Part shown: positions 1-5,377 of the stretch, in pieces
Numbering within the stretch: position 1 is the first letter of the stretch
Layout: each line of letters opens with the position of its first letter
Translations under genes and position numbers: made by a program
Origin: Candidatus Sabulitectum sp.
GTDB taxonomy: Bacteria; Fermentibacterota; Fermentibacteria; Fermentibacterales; JCC-6
Direction: 5' to 3'
DNA length: 5,377 nucleotides
NCBI GenBank assembly: GCA_023136985.1
Contig: JAGLQD010000242.1
Coordinates: forward strand, 1-5,377
The notes under the pieces: model-generated
Told to the model about the DNA's origin: nothing
What the model saw: only the letters and a program-made list of their open reading frames with translations
Database searches by the model: none

Positions 1-2
1 TT

Positions 3-839
3 CTTGTCTGGATAAACACAGATGGAACTGCCAGCAGGTTTGATGTTACTGAAAGTCTTCTTACAGATGTAAATCTGCCGGACAGTGCTGTTTGTGTTCT
101 GTTATCGGAAGGACAACTTTTTGCCGAGGACGGATCTTCAGTTTATCGGCTGAACGATCTGGACAGCTGGGAACCACTTTACAGTGGTACTTTCACCGGC
201 GAAGATCATCTTTATACAGATATGGGGATATGTACCCTGGAGAGCGAAGATCTTGTTACTGCAGGTCTTTCACAGACACCGGAAAAAACCTGTCAACTTG
301 ATGACGGTACTATCTGGGCCATCTCTACCGGCAGAATAAGTGTATGGGCAGAGATCGGCTCAGTAGAGACCAGGCTCCCGGAGGCTGATGTTCAGATGAT
401 CAGGTTCAGAATGGCCGGACAAACTGGCGGCGGTTCTGGTAACGGCTCTGGAATCGGTACTGCTGACATGTCCATGGGAGGCGTTTTCAGAATATACGAG
501 TCAGTGTCAAGCAGACCTGATCCATTCAGTGAATTCCCGCTTACGAGCAGGGATCTCAGAAGATCTCTTACGGATCTGACAATAGAAGAACTTCACCTGG
601 TTGGTATCACCCTTGATCCAACAGGTGGAGATCAGGCAATGGTTGAAGATGCTAACGGAGTTGCTTACGTGCTGAACGAGGGCACTGTGCTTCGTAACAA
701 CACTCACATTGCAGAGATAACAGGTAATGAAGTAATAGTAGTTCAAGAAGTTACTGTCGGCTCGGAGGATGCTGTCGGAGGTACCACATTGATACCAACG
801 ATTTTCTCCATGCGACTCCATGAAGAAGGTGGTCTGTAA
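3..839 (+). CDS. pilP: PilP-like type IV pilus assembly protein with beta-rich N-terminal extension (5' partial)
   Basis: The reading frame is open from the left edge to the TAA at 837-839, giving 278 residues without a visible start. The last ~105 residues (bases 513-824) fit the PilP family. An Arg-x-Asp-Pro-Phe motif (RPDPF) is followed by an 'EELHLVGITL' strand, a small beta barrel containing 'AMVEDANGVAYVLNEG', then 'IVVQEV' and a closing 'FSMRLHEE'. PilP links the inner-membrane PilN/PilO complex to the secretin PilQ through the periplasm, and pilQ follows directly, overlapping by one base. The ~138 residues before the PilP part are unusual. They are rich in beta-type sequence with recurring short aromatic and DG-turn motifs, resembling propeller blades, and a Gly/Ser linker (417-461) separates them from the PilP domain. 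A shorter protein starting at ATG 222 is possible, but no ribosome binding site precedes it and the frame upstream reads like protein. The lipoprotein signal expected of PilP would lie outside the window. Confidence 0.82.
   Translation, partial: LVWINTDGTASRFDVTESLLTDVNLPDSAVCVLLSEGQLFAEDGSSVYRLNDLDSWEPLYSGTFTGEDHLYTDMGICTLESEDLVTAGLSQTPEKTCQLDDGTIWAISTGRISVWAEIGSVETRLPEADVQMIRFRMAGQTGGGSGNGSGIGTADMSMGGVFRIYESVSSRPDPFSEFPLTSRDLRRSLTDLTIEELHLVGITLDPTGGDQAMVEDANGVAYVLNEGTVLRNNTHIAEITGNEVIVVQEVTVGSEDAVGGTTLIPTIFSMRLHEEGGL
417..461 (+). other. Gly/Ser-rich interdomain linker in the PilP-like protein
   Basis: About 15 codons encode a run dominated by Gly, Ser, Asn and Thr (core GGGSGNGSGIG), followed by a short Met/Gly stretch. 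It lies between the beta-rich N-terminal region and the RPDPF motif that opens the PilP domain. Such runs are typical flexible linkers, so the two parts probably fold independently. Confidence 0.7.
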
Positions 840-2593
840 TGCGTATGATCGCTTTGATCCTGCTGGTACTGGCTGTGCCGGTTATGGCTTACCGGGTAAC
901 GGATATCTCGGTGGTGCCTAGCGGCGACCGTACCCAGGTGACCATTGTTACCGATGGTCCCATTAGTTACGAGAAGTTTTTGCTTACTGATCCTATGCGG
1001 GTTGTCATTGACCTTGGTGACGCGCTCCATGCGCTTCCCGCAAGTGATTTTGCTGTGAGCAGGGGTGGTGTGAATGCTGTGCGGACAAGCCAGTATAAAG
1101 CTCCGCCAGACGGAATCGTAAGAATTATTGTAGATGTTAACGGTGAGTTGATGAATTACAGCACCTCTCTTCAAGAGAGCAACAGGCTGGTTCTAATGCT
1201 CAGCACGGATCCATCCGGTACTCCCTTTACATCGTGGGCGGCTTCTTCCCAGGAGATGCCCCAGGTGGTCACTGGCGGAAGTGTGCCTGCTTTGTCAAAT
1301 CCTGAAGGTCTGAATCGTACCGGTTACGCCGGCGGCTCAGCATCTGTTACCCAGGGCATCCAGGTCTCCGAACCAAACAGGTTTGTTGATGACGGATTCC
1401 CGGTGGAGTGGACAGGGTCAGGCGGCAGACGGATCACAGTTGATGTTGTTGACGCAGAGATCAGAACAGTTATGCGTTCAATTGCAGATGTAAGCGGTAT
1501 GAACATCATCATTCCTGAAACATATCAGGGCACTGTAACAGCAAGGCTCCGTAATCTGGGATGGCGTGACGCGCTTCAGGCGATCCTTGATTCTCAGGAC
1601 CTTATGGCTACAATGTCAGGGAACAATACCATCCGTATAATGAAGCGTGATGCTTTTTATAATGAGATCAATCAGATGGCTGTGAGTGAGGCAGAGAGAG
1701 AGAATCTTCAGGATCTGCACACAGAGGTATTCGTTATCAGATATGCCCAGGCAGAAGATATTCAGAATGCAACTCAATCGGTTCTTTCTGAAAGAGGTCA
1801 GATATCTATAGACTCCAGAACAAACTCGCTTATAGTTTCAGACATCCCCAGAAAGCTCAATGAGATAGGAAGGCTTCTTCCAATTCTGGACAGCCCAACT
1901 GCGCAGGTCATGATAGAGGCCAAGCTTGTGGAGATCGATGCCACTGCCTCCAGGGAGTTCGGTATAGACTGGAGCCTGGGAAACCTTGGCAGGGGTGATG
2001 TCATAACTCATGCAGGTATAGAGACAAACCTTGGTGTTGGTGCTCCTACAGGTATGGTTCAGTTCGGGCATCTTACGAATATTCTGGACATAAACGCCAC
2101 CATCAGTTACCTTGAGCAGCAGAACAGAGCTCACATTCTTTCTGAGCCAAGGATAGCCATCTGCGACAACATGACCGGTATGGTCATGAGCGGAAAACAG
2201 ATTCCTTTGACTCTGCAGGATGCAGACGGCAATACATATGTTCAGCTTTACGATGTGGGAGTAAGTCTTACAGTTACTCCTCATATAAACGCTGACAACA
2301 ATGTAACTCTTGAGCTGAACCCTGTGGTGAGTGATCTGTCTGCAGAGGCAACTGCTTCTGATCAGCCAATTTTCCTTACACAGGAAGCTCAGACAACACT
2401 GATGATCGATGATGGCGCTACTGCTGTTATCGGTGGTATTATGAGAAGCAAGACCACTGAGCTGGAAAGAAAAATTCCAATTCTCGGGTATATCCCTCTT
2501 CTGGGAGACTGGCTTTTCACTTACTCAGCTACCAAAGAGGAAACCAGTGAGCTGGTTATCTTCGTGACACCGCACATTATCCGACCATACTAG
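839..2593 (+). CDS. pilQ: Type IV pilus secretin PilQ
   Basis: This gene encodes the outer-membrane secretin that forms the gated channel through which the type IV pilus leaves the cell. The protein has 584 residues. A signal peptide is visible at about 1-17 (hydrophobic LILLVLAVPV, cleavage likely after VMA). One AMIN domain spans ~18-121 and would bind peptidoglycan. A low-complexity linker covers ~122-197. An STN/N0 domain follows at ~198-268, an N1 ring-building domain at ~294-353, and the secretin beta-barrel domain at ~355-582, with 'ILSEPRIAICDNMTG', 'VGVSLTVTPHI' and the hallmark 'IPILGYIPLLGDWLF' near the end. The ATG shares a base with the pilP stop (TAATG). AAGGTGG at 826-832 is a good ribosome binding site six bases ahead; a second ATG at 845 is a less likely start. 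It is shorter than the proteobacterial PilQ proteins I know, which exceed 700 residues and often carry two AMIN domains. A general secretion secretin is less likely because of the AMIN domain and the PilP neighbour. Confidence 0.96.
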   Translation: MRMIALILLVLAVPVMAYRVTDISVVPSGDRTQVTIVTDGPISYEKFLLTDPMRVVIDLGDALHALPASDFAVSRGGVNAVRTSQYKAPPDGIVRIIVDVNGELMNYSTSLQESNRLVLMLSTDPSGTPFTSWAASSQEMPQVVTGGSVPALSNPEGLNRTGYAGGSASVTQGIQVSEPNRFVDDGFPVEWTGSGGRRITVDVVDAEIRTVMRSIADVSGMNIIIPETYQGTVTARLRNLGWRDALQAILDSQDLMATMSGNNTIRIMKRDAFYNEINQMAVSEAERENLQDLHTEVFVIRYAQAEDIQNATQSVLSERGQISIDSRTNSLIVSDIPRKLNEIGRLLPILDSPTAQVMIEAKLVEIDATASREFGIDWSLGNLGRGDVITHAGIETNLGVGAPTGMVQFGHLTNILDINATISYLEQQNRAHILSEPRIAICDNMTGMVMSGKQIPLTLQDADGNTYVQLYDVGVSLTVTPHINADNNVTLELNPVVSDLSAEATASDQPIFLTQEAQTTLMIDDGATAVIGGIMRSKTTELERKIPILGYIPLLGDWLFTYSATKEETSELVIFVTPHIIRPY

Positions 2594-2600
2594 GGAAGGA
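2593..2600 (+). promoter_or_regulatory. Ribosome binding site supporting the TTG start of rsmD
   Basis: The purine run GGGAAGGA begins at the last base of the pilQ stop codon and ends two bases before TTG 2603. The GGGA half sits at a normal six-base distance; the AGGA half is unusually close. The pilQ stop TAG lies in the same frame three codons upstream, so no earlier conventional start exists, and the next in-frame ATG would delete the conserved N-terminus. Confidence 0.55.
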
Positions 2601-2602
2601 TA

Positions 2603-3127
2603 TTGCTTAGAATCGGGCGGGGAATCTGGCGTGGCCAGGTTCTCCGCCCGGATTTAAAGGGAGTCAGACCAACCTCGTCCAGGGTTCGTGAAGCGCTTAT
2701 GAGTATTATCGCTGACAGATTACCCGGCGCAGTGGTTTGGGATCTTTTCAGCGGCAGTGGAGCGTTCGGTGTTGAATGTGTCAGTTGCGGAGCTGAAAAA
2801 GCAATATTTATGGATAGTTCACCGGTGAATCTGAACCGTATCTCAAAGTTTTTTAAAGAGAAAGATTCAATTAGCAGATGTATCACTGTCAGGGGAAGGC
2901 TGCCTGAAGAATTCGGTAGACTGGCGCCACCGGTTGACATTGTATTTATGGACCCACCTTACAGGGAATCTTATATATATTCATGGATACTTGAATTCCC
3001 ATGGGATTCAGTTGTTCGGGATGGTGGTGTTGTCATAGTAGAATCCGGTGGGCGTAATTTTGATTCACCGTGGCAGAAGAGGAAGTACGGCGATACACAT
3101 ATACACATGCTGGAAGTGAAAAAGTGA
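2603..3127 (+). CDS. rsmD: 16S rRNA (guanine(966)-N2)-methyltransferase RsmD
   Basis: RsmD uses S-adenosylmethionine to methylate N2 of G966 (E. coli numbering) in 16S rRNA within the assembled 30S subunit. The 174-residue product is close to the usual family length of about 180-200. The N-terminus matches the family pattern: MLRIGRG, then WRGQVL, then VRPTSSRVREAL at 21-32. The S-adenosylmethionine-binding motif I is VWDLFSGSGAFG at 45-56, with an acidic D71 after the next strand. The catalytic motif IV is DPPY at 117-120. The end, 'KYGDTHIHMLEV', is also family-typical. The start is a TTG; it gives the expected MLRI beginning, and the pilQ stop is in frame just upstream. The gene follows pilQ by nine bases and its TGA overlaps the GTG of coaD by four bases. 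An rsmD-coaD pair is a very common bacterial arrangement, which supports both calls. Confidence 0.95.
   Translation: MLRIGRGIWRGQVLRPDLKGVRPTSSRVREALMSIIADRLPGAVVWDLFSGSGAFGVECVSCGAEKAIFMDSSPVNLNRISKFFKEKDSISRCITVRGRLPEEFGRLAPPVDIVFMDPPYRESYIYSWILEFPWDSVVRDGGVVIVESGGRNFDSPWQKRKYGDTHIHMLEVKK
3112..3116 (+). promoter_or_regulatory. Ribosome binding site that fixes the GTG start of coaD
   Basis: GGAAG lies seven bases before GTG 3124, inside the 3' end of rsmD. It supports starting coaD at GTG 3124 rather than at the in-frame ATG 3070, which would add 18 non-conserved residues and a 58-base overlap with rsmD. Confidence 0.65.
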
Positions 3128-3612
3128 AAGTTGTTTACCCTGGAACTTTTGATCCTGTAACTGCAGGGCATCTGGATATCATCAGGAGAACTGCAGGTAT
3201 ATTTGAAGAGCTTGAGATAGCAGTGGTTAGCAGCAGTTCAAAAGCGATGATTTTTGACACGGAAACGCGAGTGGATCTAATGAGAAAAGCAGTTGATGAA
3301 GAGAATATTGAGGGAAGAATTTCGGTGACTGCTTTCGATGGATTGCTTATAGACTACATGGAAAAAAATGGTTTTAAGATATTCATTAGAGGCCTGCGGG
3401 CAAATTCAGATTTCGAGTATGAGTTTCAGATGCAGCTTATGAACAGACGGCTTGCTCCGGAAATTACGGGAATCTACATGATGCCCTCGGAGCACAATAT
3501 GTACCTTTCTTCAACAGTGGTTAAGGAGGTTGCCAGATTTGGCGGAAATTTGGCGACACTGGTTACTTCATCGGTTGAGGAAGCTTTAAAGCATTACTAC
3601 CGGAGGAACTGA
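3124..3612 (+). CDS. coaD: Phosphopantetheine adenylyltransferase CoaD
   Basis: CoaD transfers AMP from ATP to 4'-phosphopantetheine to make dephospho-CoA, the penultimate step of coenzyme A synthesis in the cytoplasm. The 162-residue product has the normal length for this hexameric nucleotidyltransferase. The family landmarks are all present. The nucleotide-binding start is YPGTFDPVTAGH (5-16), including the T/HxGH signature. K40 follows the SSSS turn. 'IRGLRANSDFEYE' at 88-100 carries the two conserved arginines, and the ATP-binding 'YLSSTVVKEVA' occupies 127-137. I place the start at GTG 3124, which begins the protein MKVVYPG as in other CoaD proteins, overlaps the rsmD stop as GTGA, and has GGAAG seven bases upstream. 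The in-frame ATG at 3070 is open but would add a highly charged tail not expected in this family. The stop TGA shares a base with the next ATG. Confidence 0.97.
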   Translation: MKVVYPGTFDPVTAGHLDIIRRTAGIFEELEIAVVSSSSKAMIFDTETRVDLMRKAVDEENIEGRISVTAFDGLLIDYMEKNGFKIFIRGLRANSDFEYEFQMQLMNRRLAPEITGIYMMPSEHNMYLSSTVVKEVARFGGNLATLVTSSVEEALKHYYRRN

Positions 3613-4781
3613 TGCACTACGCAAAGAACCCCTCGTCACTCGAAGGATCAGCTACACTTCTCTATACAGCAAGGGCTGCTTCAATGAAAGCTGCCGGGGC
3701 TGACATAATTTCTCTTACAGCAGGGCAGCCTGATTTCAAAACACCCCGTGCGGCCATTCAAGCTGCAAAAGACGCAATGGATCAGGGTAAAACACTCTAC
3801 ACGCCCAGTATGGGCATAGCAGAGCTGAGACAAGCAGTAGCCCAAAGATGGAGCGGAGTACACGAACAGGAATTCAGTGTTGAGAATACAATGGTATCGT
3901 GCGGAGCTAAACACAGCATTGCCAACATGCTGGAAGTCGTAGTTTCACCTGGCGATAAGGTTCTTCTTCCAAAACCTTACTGGGTCAGTTATCCTCAGAT
4001 GGTCCGCCGTCTCGGGGGAATTTCAGTATATCCAGACAGCGGTGAGATGCTCATAACCGGGGATGACATACGCAAAGCACATGCTTCGGGTGTAAAGGGA
4101 ATGATCTTCAACTCTCCCTGTAATCCGTCCGGACTGGTTAACACAGCCGAAATGATAGCCGATGTAGCAGCTGCTGTGAGAGAAACAGGCATTTGGGTTA
4201 TTTCAGATGATATTTATGAAGATCTGTACTATGGACACGGCAGGGTTCCTCATATTCTCAATGCAGACCCCGGTCTTCGGGATCAGGTTGCCCTTATTAC
4301 AGGCGTATCAAAGACGTATGCCATGACTGGCTGGCGCATTGGATTTGCAATAGCGAACCCTGACTGGATCAGGATAGCAGGTCGAATTCAGGCCCACTCA
4401 ACATCAAATCCATGTTCAATATCCCAGTATGCAGCACTGGCAGTGGTAAAAGGTGAGGCTGAAGCTGAAAGAGAAAAGATGTATGGTGCTTTTAAAAGAA
4501 GACGCGATCTTATCTGCGGTCTTCTTGAGAAAGTGCCCGGGATTGAGTTCAAGAGGCCTCAAGGGGCATTCTATGTGTATCCTCGGATAGTGACAGACAA
4601 ACCGATCAACACAGAGGAATTTTGCATTGCCCTTCTGGAAAAAGGAGGCCTGGGAACAATTCCGGGAAGTGCATTTGGTAATGAAGGCTATATAAGACTT
4701 TCTTTTGCAGCCTCGGATGATGATATTGCTGAGGCAGTGAAGAGATTGAAAAGTTTTTTAGAACGGGGTGATTTCAAATGA
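3612..4781 (+). CDS. aspC: Class I PLP-dependent aminotransferase, probable aspartate aminotransferase (type Ib)
   Basis: A cytoplasmic fold-type I aminotransferase of 389 residues, the usual length. It most resembles the Thermus/Bacillus type Ib aspartate aminotransferases, which interconvert aspartate and 2-oxoglutarate with oxaloacetate and glutamate; some members also act on prephenate. Visible family features: TAGQPDF with a following TP (36-45), YTPSMGIAELR (63-73), GAK (98-100), KPYWVSYP (121-128), and NSPCNPSG (167-174), whose N171 is the conserved cofactor-contacting Asn. The SDDIYEDLYYG segment (198-208) supplies D199 for the pyridine nitrogen and Y202. The Schiff-base lysine is K234 in SKTYAMTGWRIG, R242 contacts the phosphate, and R362 in YIRLSFA binds the substrate alpha-carboxylate. 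Substrate choice cannot be settled from motifs alone; an aromatic or other amino acid remains possible. The start ATG shares a base with the coaD stop (TGATG) and has a strong GGAGGA at 3602-3607. Confidence 0.9.
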   Translation: MHYAKNPSSLEGSATLLYTARAASMKAAGADIISLTAGQPDFKTPRAAIQAAKDAMDQGKTLYTPSMGIAELRQAVAQRWSGVHEQEFSVENTMVSCGAKHSIANMLEVVVSPGDKVLLPKPYWVSYPQMVRRLGGISVYPDSGEMLITGDDIRKAHASGVKGMIFNSPCNPSGLVNTAEMIADVAAAVRETGIWVISDDIYEDLYYGHGRVPHILNADPGLRDQVALITGVSKTYAMTGWRIGFAIANPDWIRIAGRIQAHSTSNPCSISQYAALAVVKGEAEAEREKMYGAFKRRRDLICGLLEKVPGIEFKRPQGAFYVYPRIVTDKPINTEEFCIALLEKGGLGTIPGSAFGNEGYIRLSFAASDDDIAEAVKRLKSFLERGDFK

Positions 4782-5188
4782 TAGTAACCTGCCCTAATTG
4801 TAGTAAGAAGTATCAGATAGCAGAAGAGAAACTTGCAGGGAAGTCCAGAAGGTTGCGCTGTAAGAAATGCCGTGAGGTGTTCATCATACATCCGCCCAAA
4901 GAAGAACCGGTTTCAAAGGTATCCGCAATTGATGAACGGGCTGCAAGGTTCGCAAGAGTACTGGCTTCTGATATGCTTATTTATAATAAGGACGCAGTGG
5001 AAGAGGCTCGTGAAGCCGGTGACTTGTCGGAGACCATGGCAGGAGAGATCGAGCGTTCCTGGCAGCTATGGAAAAGCAGATTTCCCGAGGCTGCCGGCAG
5101 CGAAGAAGGAGTTAATGTTTTTCGCAGTTCTCTGAAGGATATCCTTGCAGGAGGAGATACCCAGTTTGATGGTTGGTCGCCGGAGTAA
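4778..5188 (+). CDS. Zinc-ribbon (MJ0042-type) protein with C-terminal helical domain, function unknown
   Basis: A 136-residue soluble protein with two parts. Residues 1-37 form an MJ0042-type zinc ribbon: CPNC (C5, C8) and CKKC (C28, C31) flank a KYQIAEEKL segment and a basic stretch, and the knuckle ends with the hydrophobic VFII. This is the N-terminal motif seen in many bacterial proteins that begin MxxxCPxCxxxY. After a short charged linker, residues ~53-125 are predicted helical and amphipathic, opening with 'ERAARFARVLASDMLIYN'. I recall similar helical segments behind zinc ribbons in proteins from Deltaproteobacteria and Acidobacteria, but no biochemical role is known to me. There is no signal peptide or membrane segment. 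The start ATG overlaps the aminotransferase stop as ATGA, and GGGGTGA at 4765-4771 is a well-placed ribosome binding site. It is the last gene of the run; a regulatory or scaffolding job is only a guess. Confidence 0.85.
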   Translation: MIVTCPNCSKKYQIAEEKLAGKSRRLRCKKCREVFIIHPPKEEPVSKVSAIDERAARFARVLASDMLIYNKDAVEEAREAGDLSETMAGEIERSWQLWKSRFPEAAGSEEGVNVFRSSLKDILAGGDTQFDGWSPE

Positions 5189-5377
5189 TCAGCACTCTGC
5201 TATTTCTCTCTTCAAGCATCTGAATATGATATGGGTAAGGATCATGTGGACATCTTCGATCTGCTGCATATCCGAAGACGGAACCACTATGGCGTCAGTT
5301 GCTGCTTTAAGGGCGTTTCCTCCATCGAATCCCGAAAGCAGGATTGATACAGCTCCAGCCTGATTCGCAACATGGAA
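5189..5377 (-). CDS. gmhA: SIS-domain sugar-phosphate isomerase, GmhA-like (C-terminal 62 residues, partial)
   Basis: The reverse strand is open from the right edge to a TGA (complement of 5189-5191), giving the last 62 residues of a SIS-domain protein. The pattern fits the end of GmhA, which converts sedoheptulose 7-phosphate to D-glycero-D-manno-heptose 7-phosphate for lipopolysaccharide-type heptose. A strand 'GAVSILLSGFDGG' is followed by 'ATDAIVVPSSDMQQIEDVH' and a C-terminal helix 'ILTHIIFRCLKREIAE'. This corresponds to the family layout of T/SG..GG, then D..I.VPS, then IQE.H....H. In the usual IQE the Gln is replaced by Glu here (IED), while both histidines remain. The replicator factor DiaA and other SIS isomerases share this layout, so the exact substrate is uncertain. 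The gene is convergent with the zinc-ribbon gene and their stops abut without a spacer. The start and the active-site N-terminal half lie outside the window. Confidence 0.78.
   Translation of the reverse strand, partial: FHVANQAGAVSILLSGFDGGNALKAATDAIVVPSSDMQQIEDVHMILTHIIFRCLKREIAEC

Noticed and set aside
743..1174. A 143-codon open frame on the - strand across the pilP-pilQ junction
   Set aside because: It is antisense to two well-supported genes, has no recognisable domain, and its composition (many His, Ser, Thr) is what the complement of coding DNA gives.
1838..2284. A 148-codon open frame on the - strand within pilQ
   Set aside because: It lies entirely opposite the conserved secretin domain and shows no domain or ribosome binding site of its own.
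2934..2939. TTGACA in rsmD as a possible -35 box
   Set aside because: No acceptable -10 box lies 15-19 bases downstream, and the bases encode the conserved residues leading into the DPPY motif.
3093..3108. Tandem duplicate of ATACACAT
   Set aside because: Only two copies of eight bases, within the conserved C-terminus of RsmD and explained by its coding (DTHIHM).
3362..3368. Run of seven A in coaD as a slippage or frameshift site
   Set aside because: The downstream frame keeps the conserved CoaD motifs without any shift, and the other frames close quickly, so nothing suggests programmed slippage.
4833..5135. A 100-codon + strand frame inside the zinc-ribbon gene
   Set aside because: It is out of frame with a gene that has a clear zinc ribbon, start and ribosome binding site; the translation resembles no family.
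5191..5201. Small inverted repeat AGCA-CTC-TGCT just past the convergent stops, as a terminator
   Set aside because: A four-pair stem with no GC-rich core and no U-run is too weak, and it lies in coding sequence of the - strand gene.
5145..5363. A + strand frame running past the zinc-ribbon stop to the right edge
   Set aside because: The opposite strand of 5189-5377 encodes a recognisable GmhA-like C-terminus, so this frame is its shadow.

Overview
The window is a tightly packed stretch of a Gram-negative (diderm) bacterial chromosome with moderate base composition. It holds seven genes with almost no intergenic DNA. Six run on the + strand in one apparent operon: the end of a PilP-like gene, pilQ, rsmD, coaD, an aspartate-type aminotransferase and a small zinc-ribbon protein. 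The seventh enters from the right edge on the - strand and is the C-terminal end of a GmhA-like sugar-phosphate isomerase. The secretin PilQ and the GmhA relative both argue for an outer membrane, probably with a heptose-containing surface glycan. I cannot name the organism. The helical domain attached to the zinc ribbon reminds me of proteins from Deltaproteobacteria and related phyla, and the pilP-pilQ-rsmD-coaD order would also suit an uncultured candidate phylum, but that is impression, not proof.

Layout: 3-839 is the 3' part of a pilP-like gene, and 839-2593 is pilQ. Together they are the distal end of a type IV pilus alignment-complex cluster (the usual order is pilM-N-O-P-Q; the upstream members lie outside the window). 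After nine bases, rsmD (2603-3127, TTG start) begins. coaD (3124-3612, GTG start), the aminotransferase (3612-4781) and the zinc-ribbon gene (4778-5188) follow, each overlapping the previous gene by 1 or 4 bases. The stop codon of the zinc-ribbon gene directly abuts the stop of the convergent gmhA-like gene (5189-5377, partial).

Functionally, the left part builds the outer-membrane exit pore of the type IV pilus (or a related secretin machine) and its inner-membrane connector. The middle is housekeeping: 16S rRNA methylation, the penultimate step of coenzyme A synthesis, and amino-acid transamination. The overlapping starts and stops suggest one polycistronic, translationally coupled message. 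Ribosome binding sites are visible before all five starts in the window, the one before rsmD being unusually close.

Most of the window is ordinary. The best candidate for something unusual is the PilP-like protein: its PilP domain sits at the C-terminus behind a Gly/Ser linker and a long beta-rich, propeller-like region, which is not the standard short PilP lipoprotein. The zinc-ribbon plus helical-domain protein is a recognisable but uncharacterised type.
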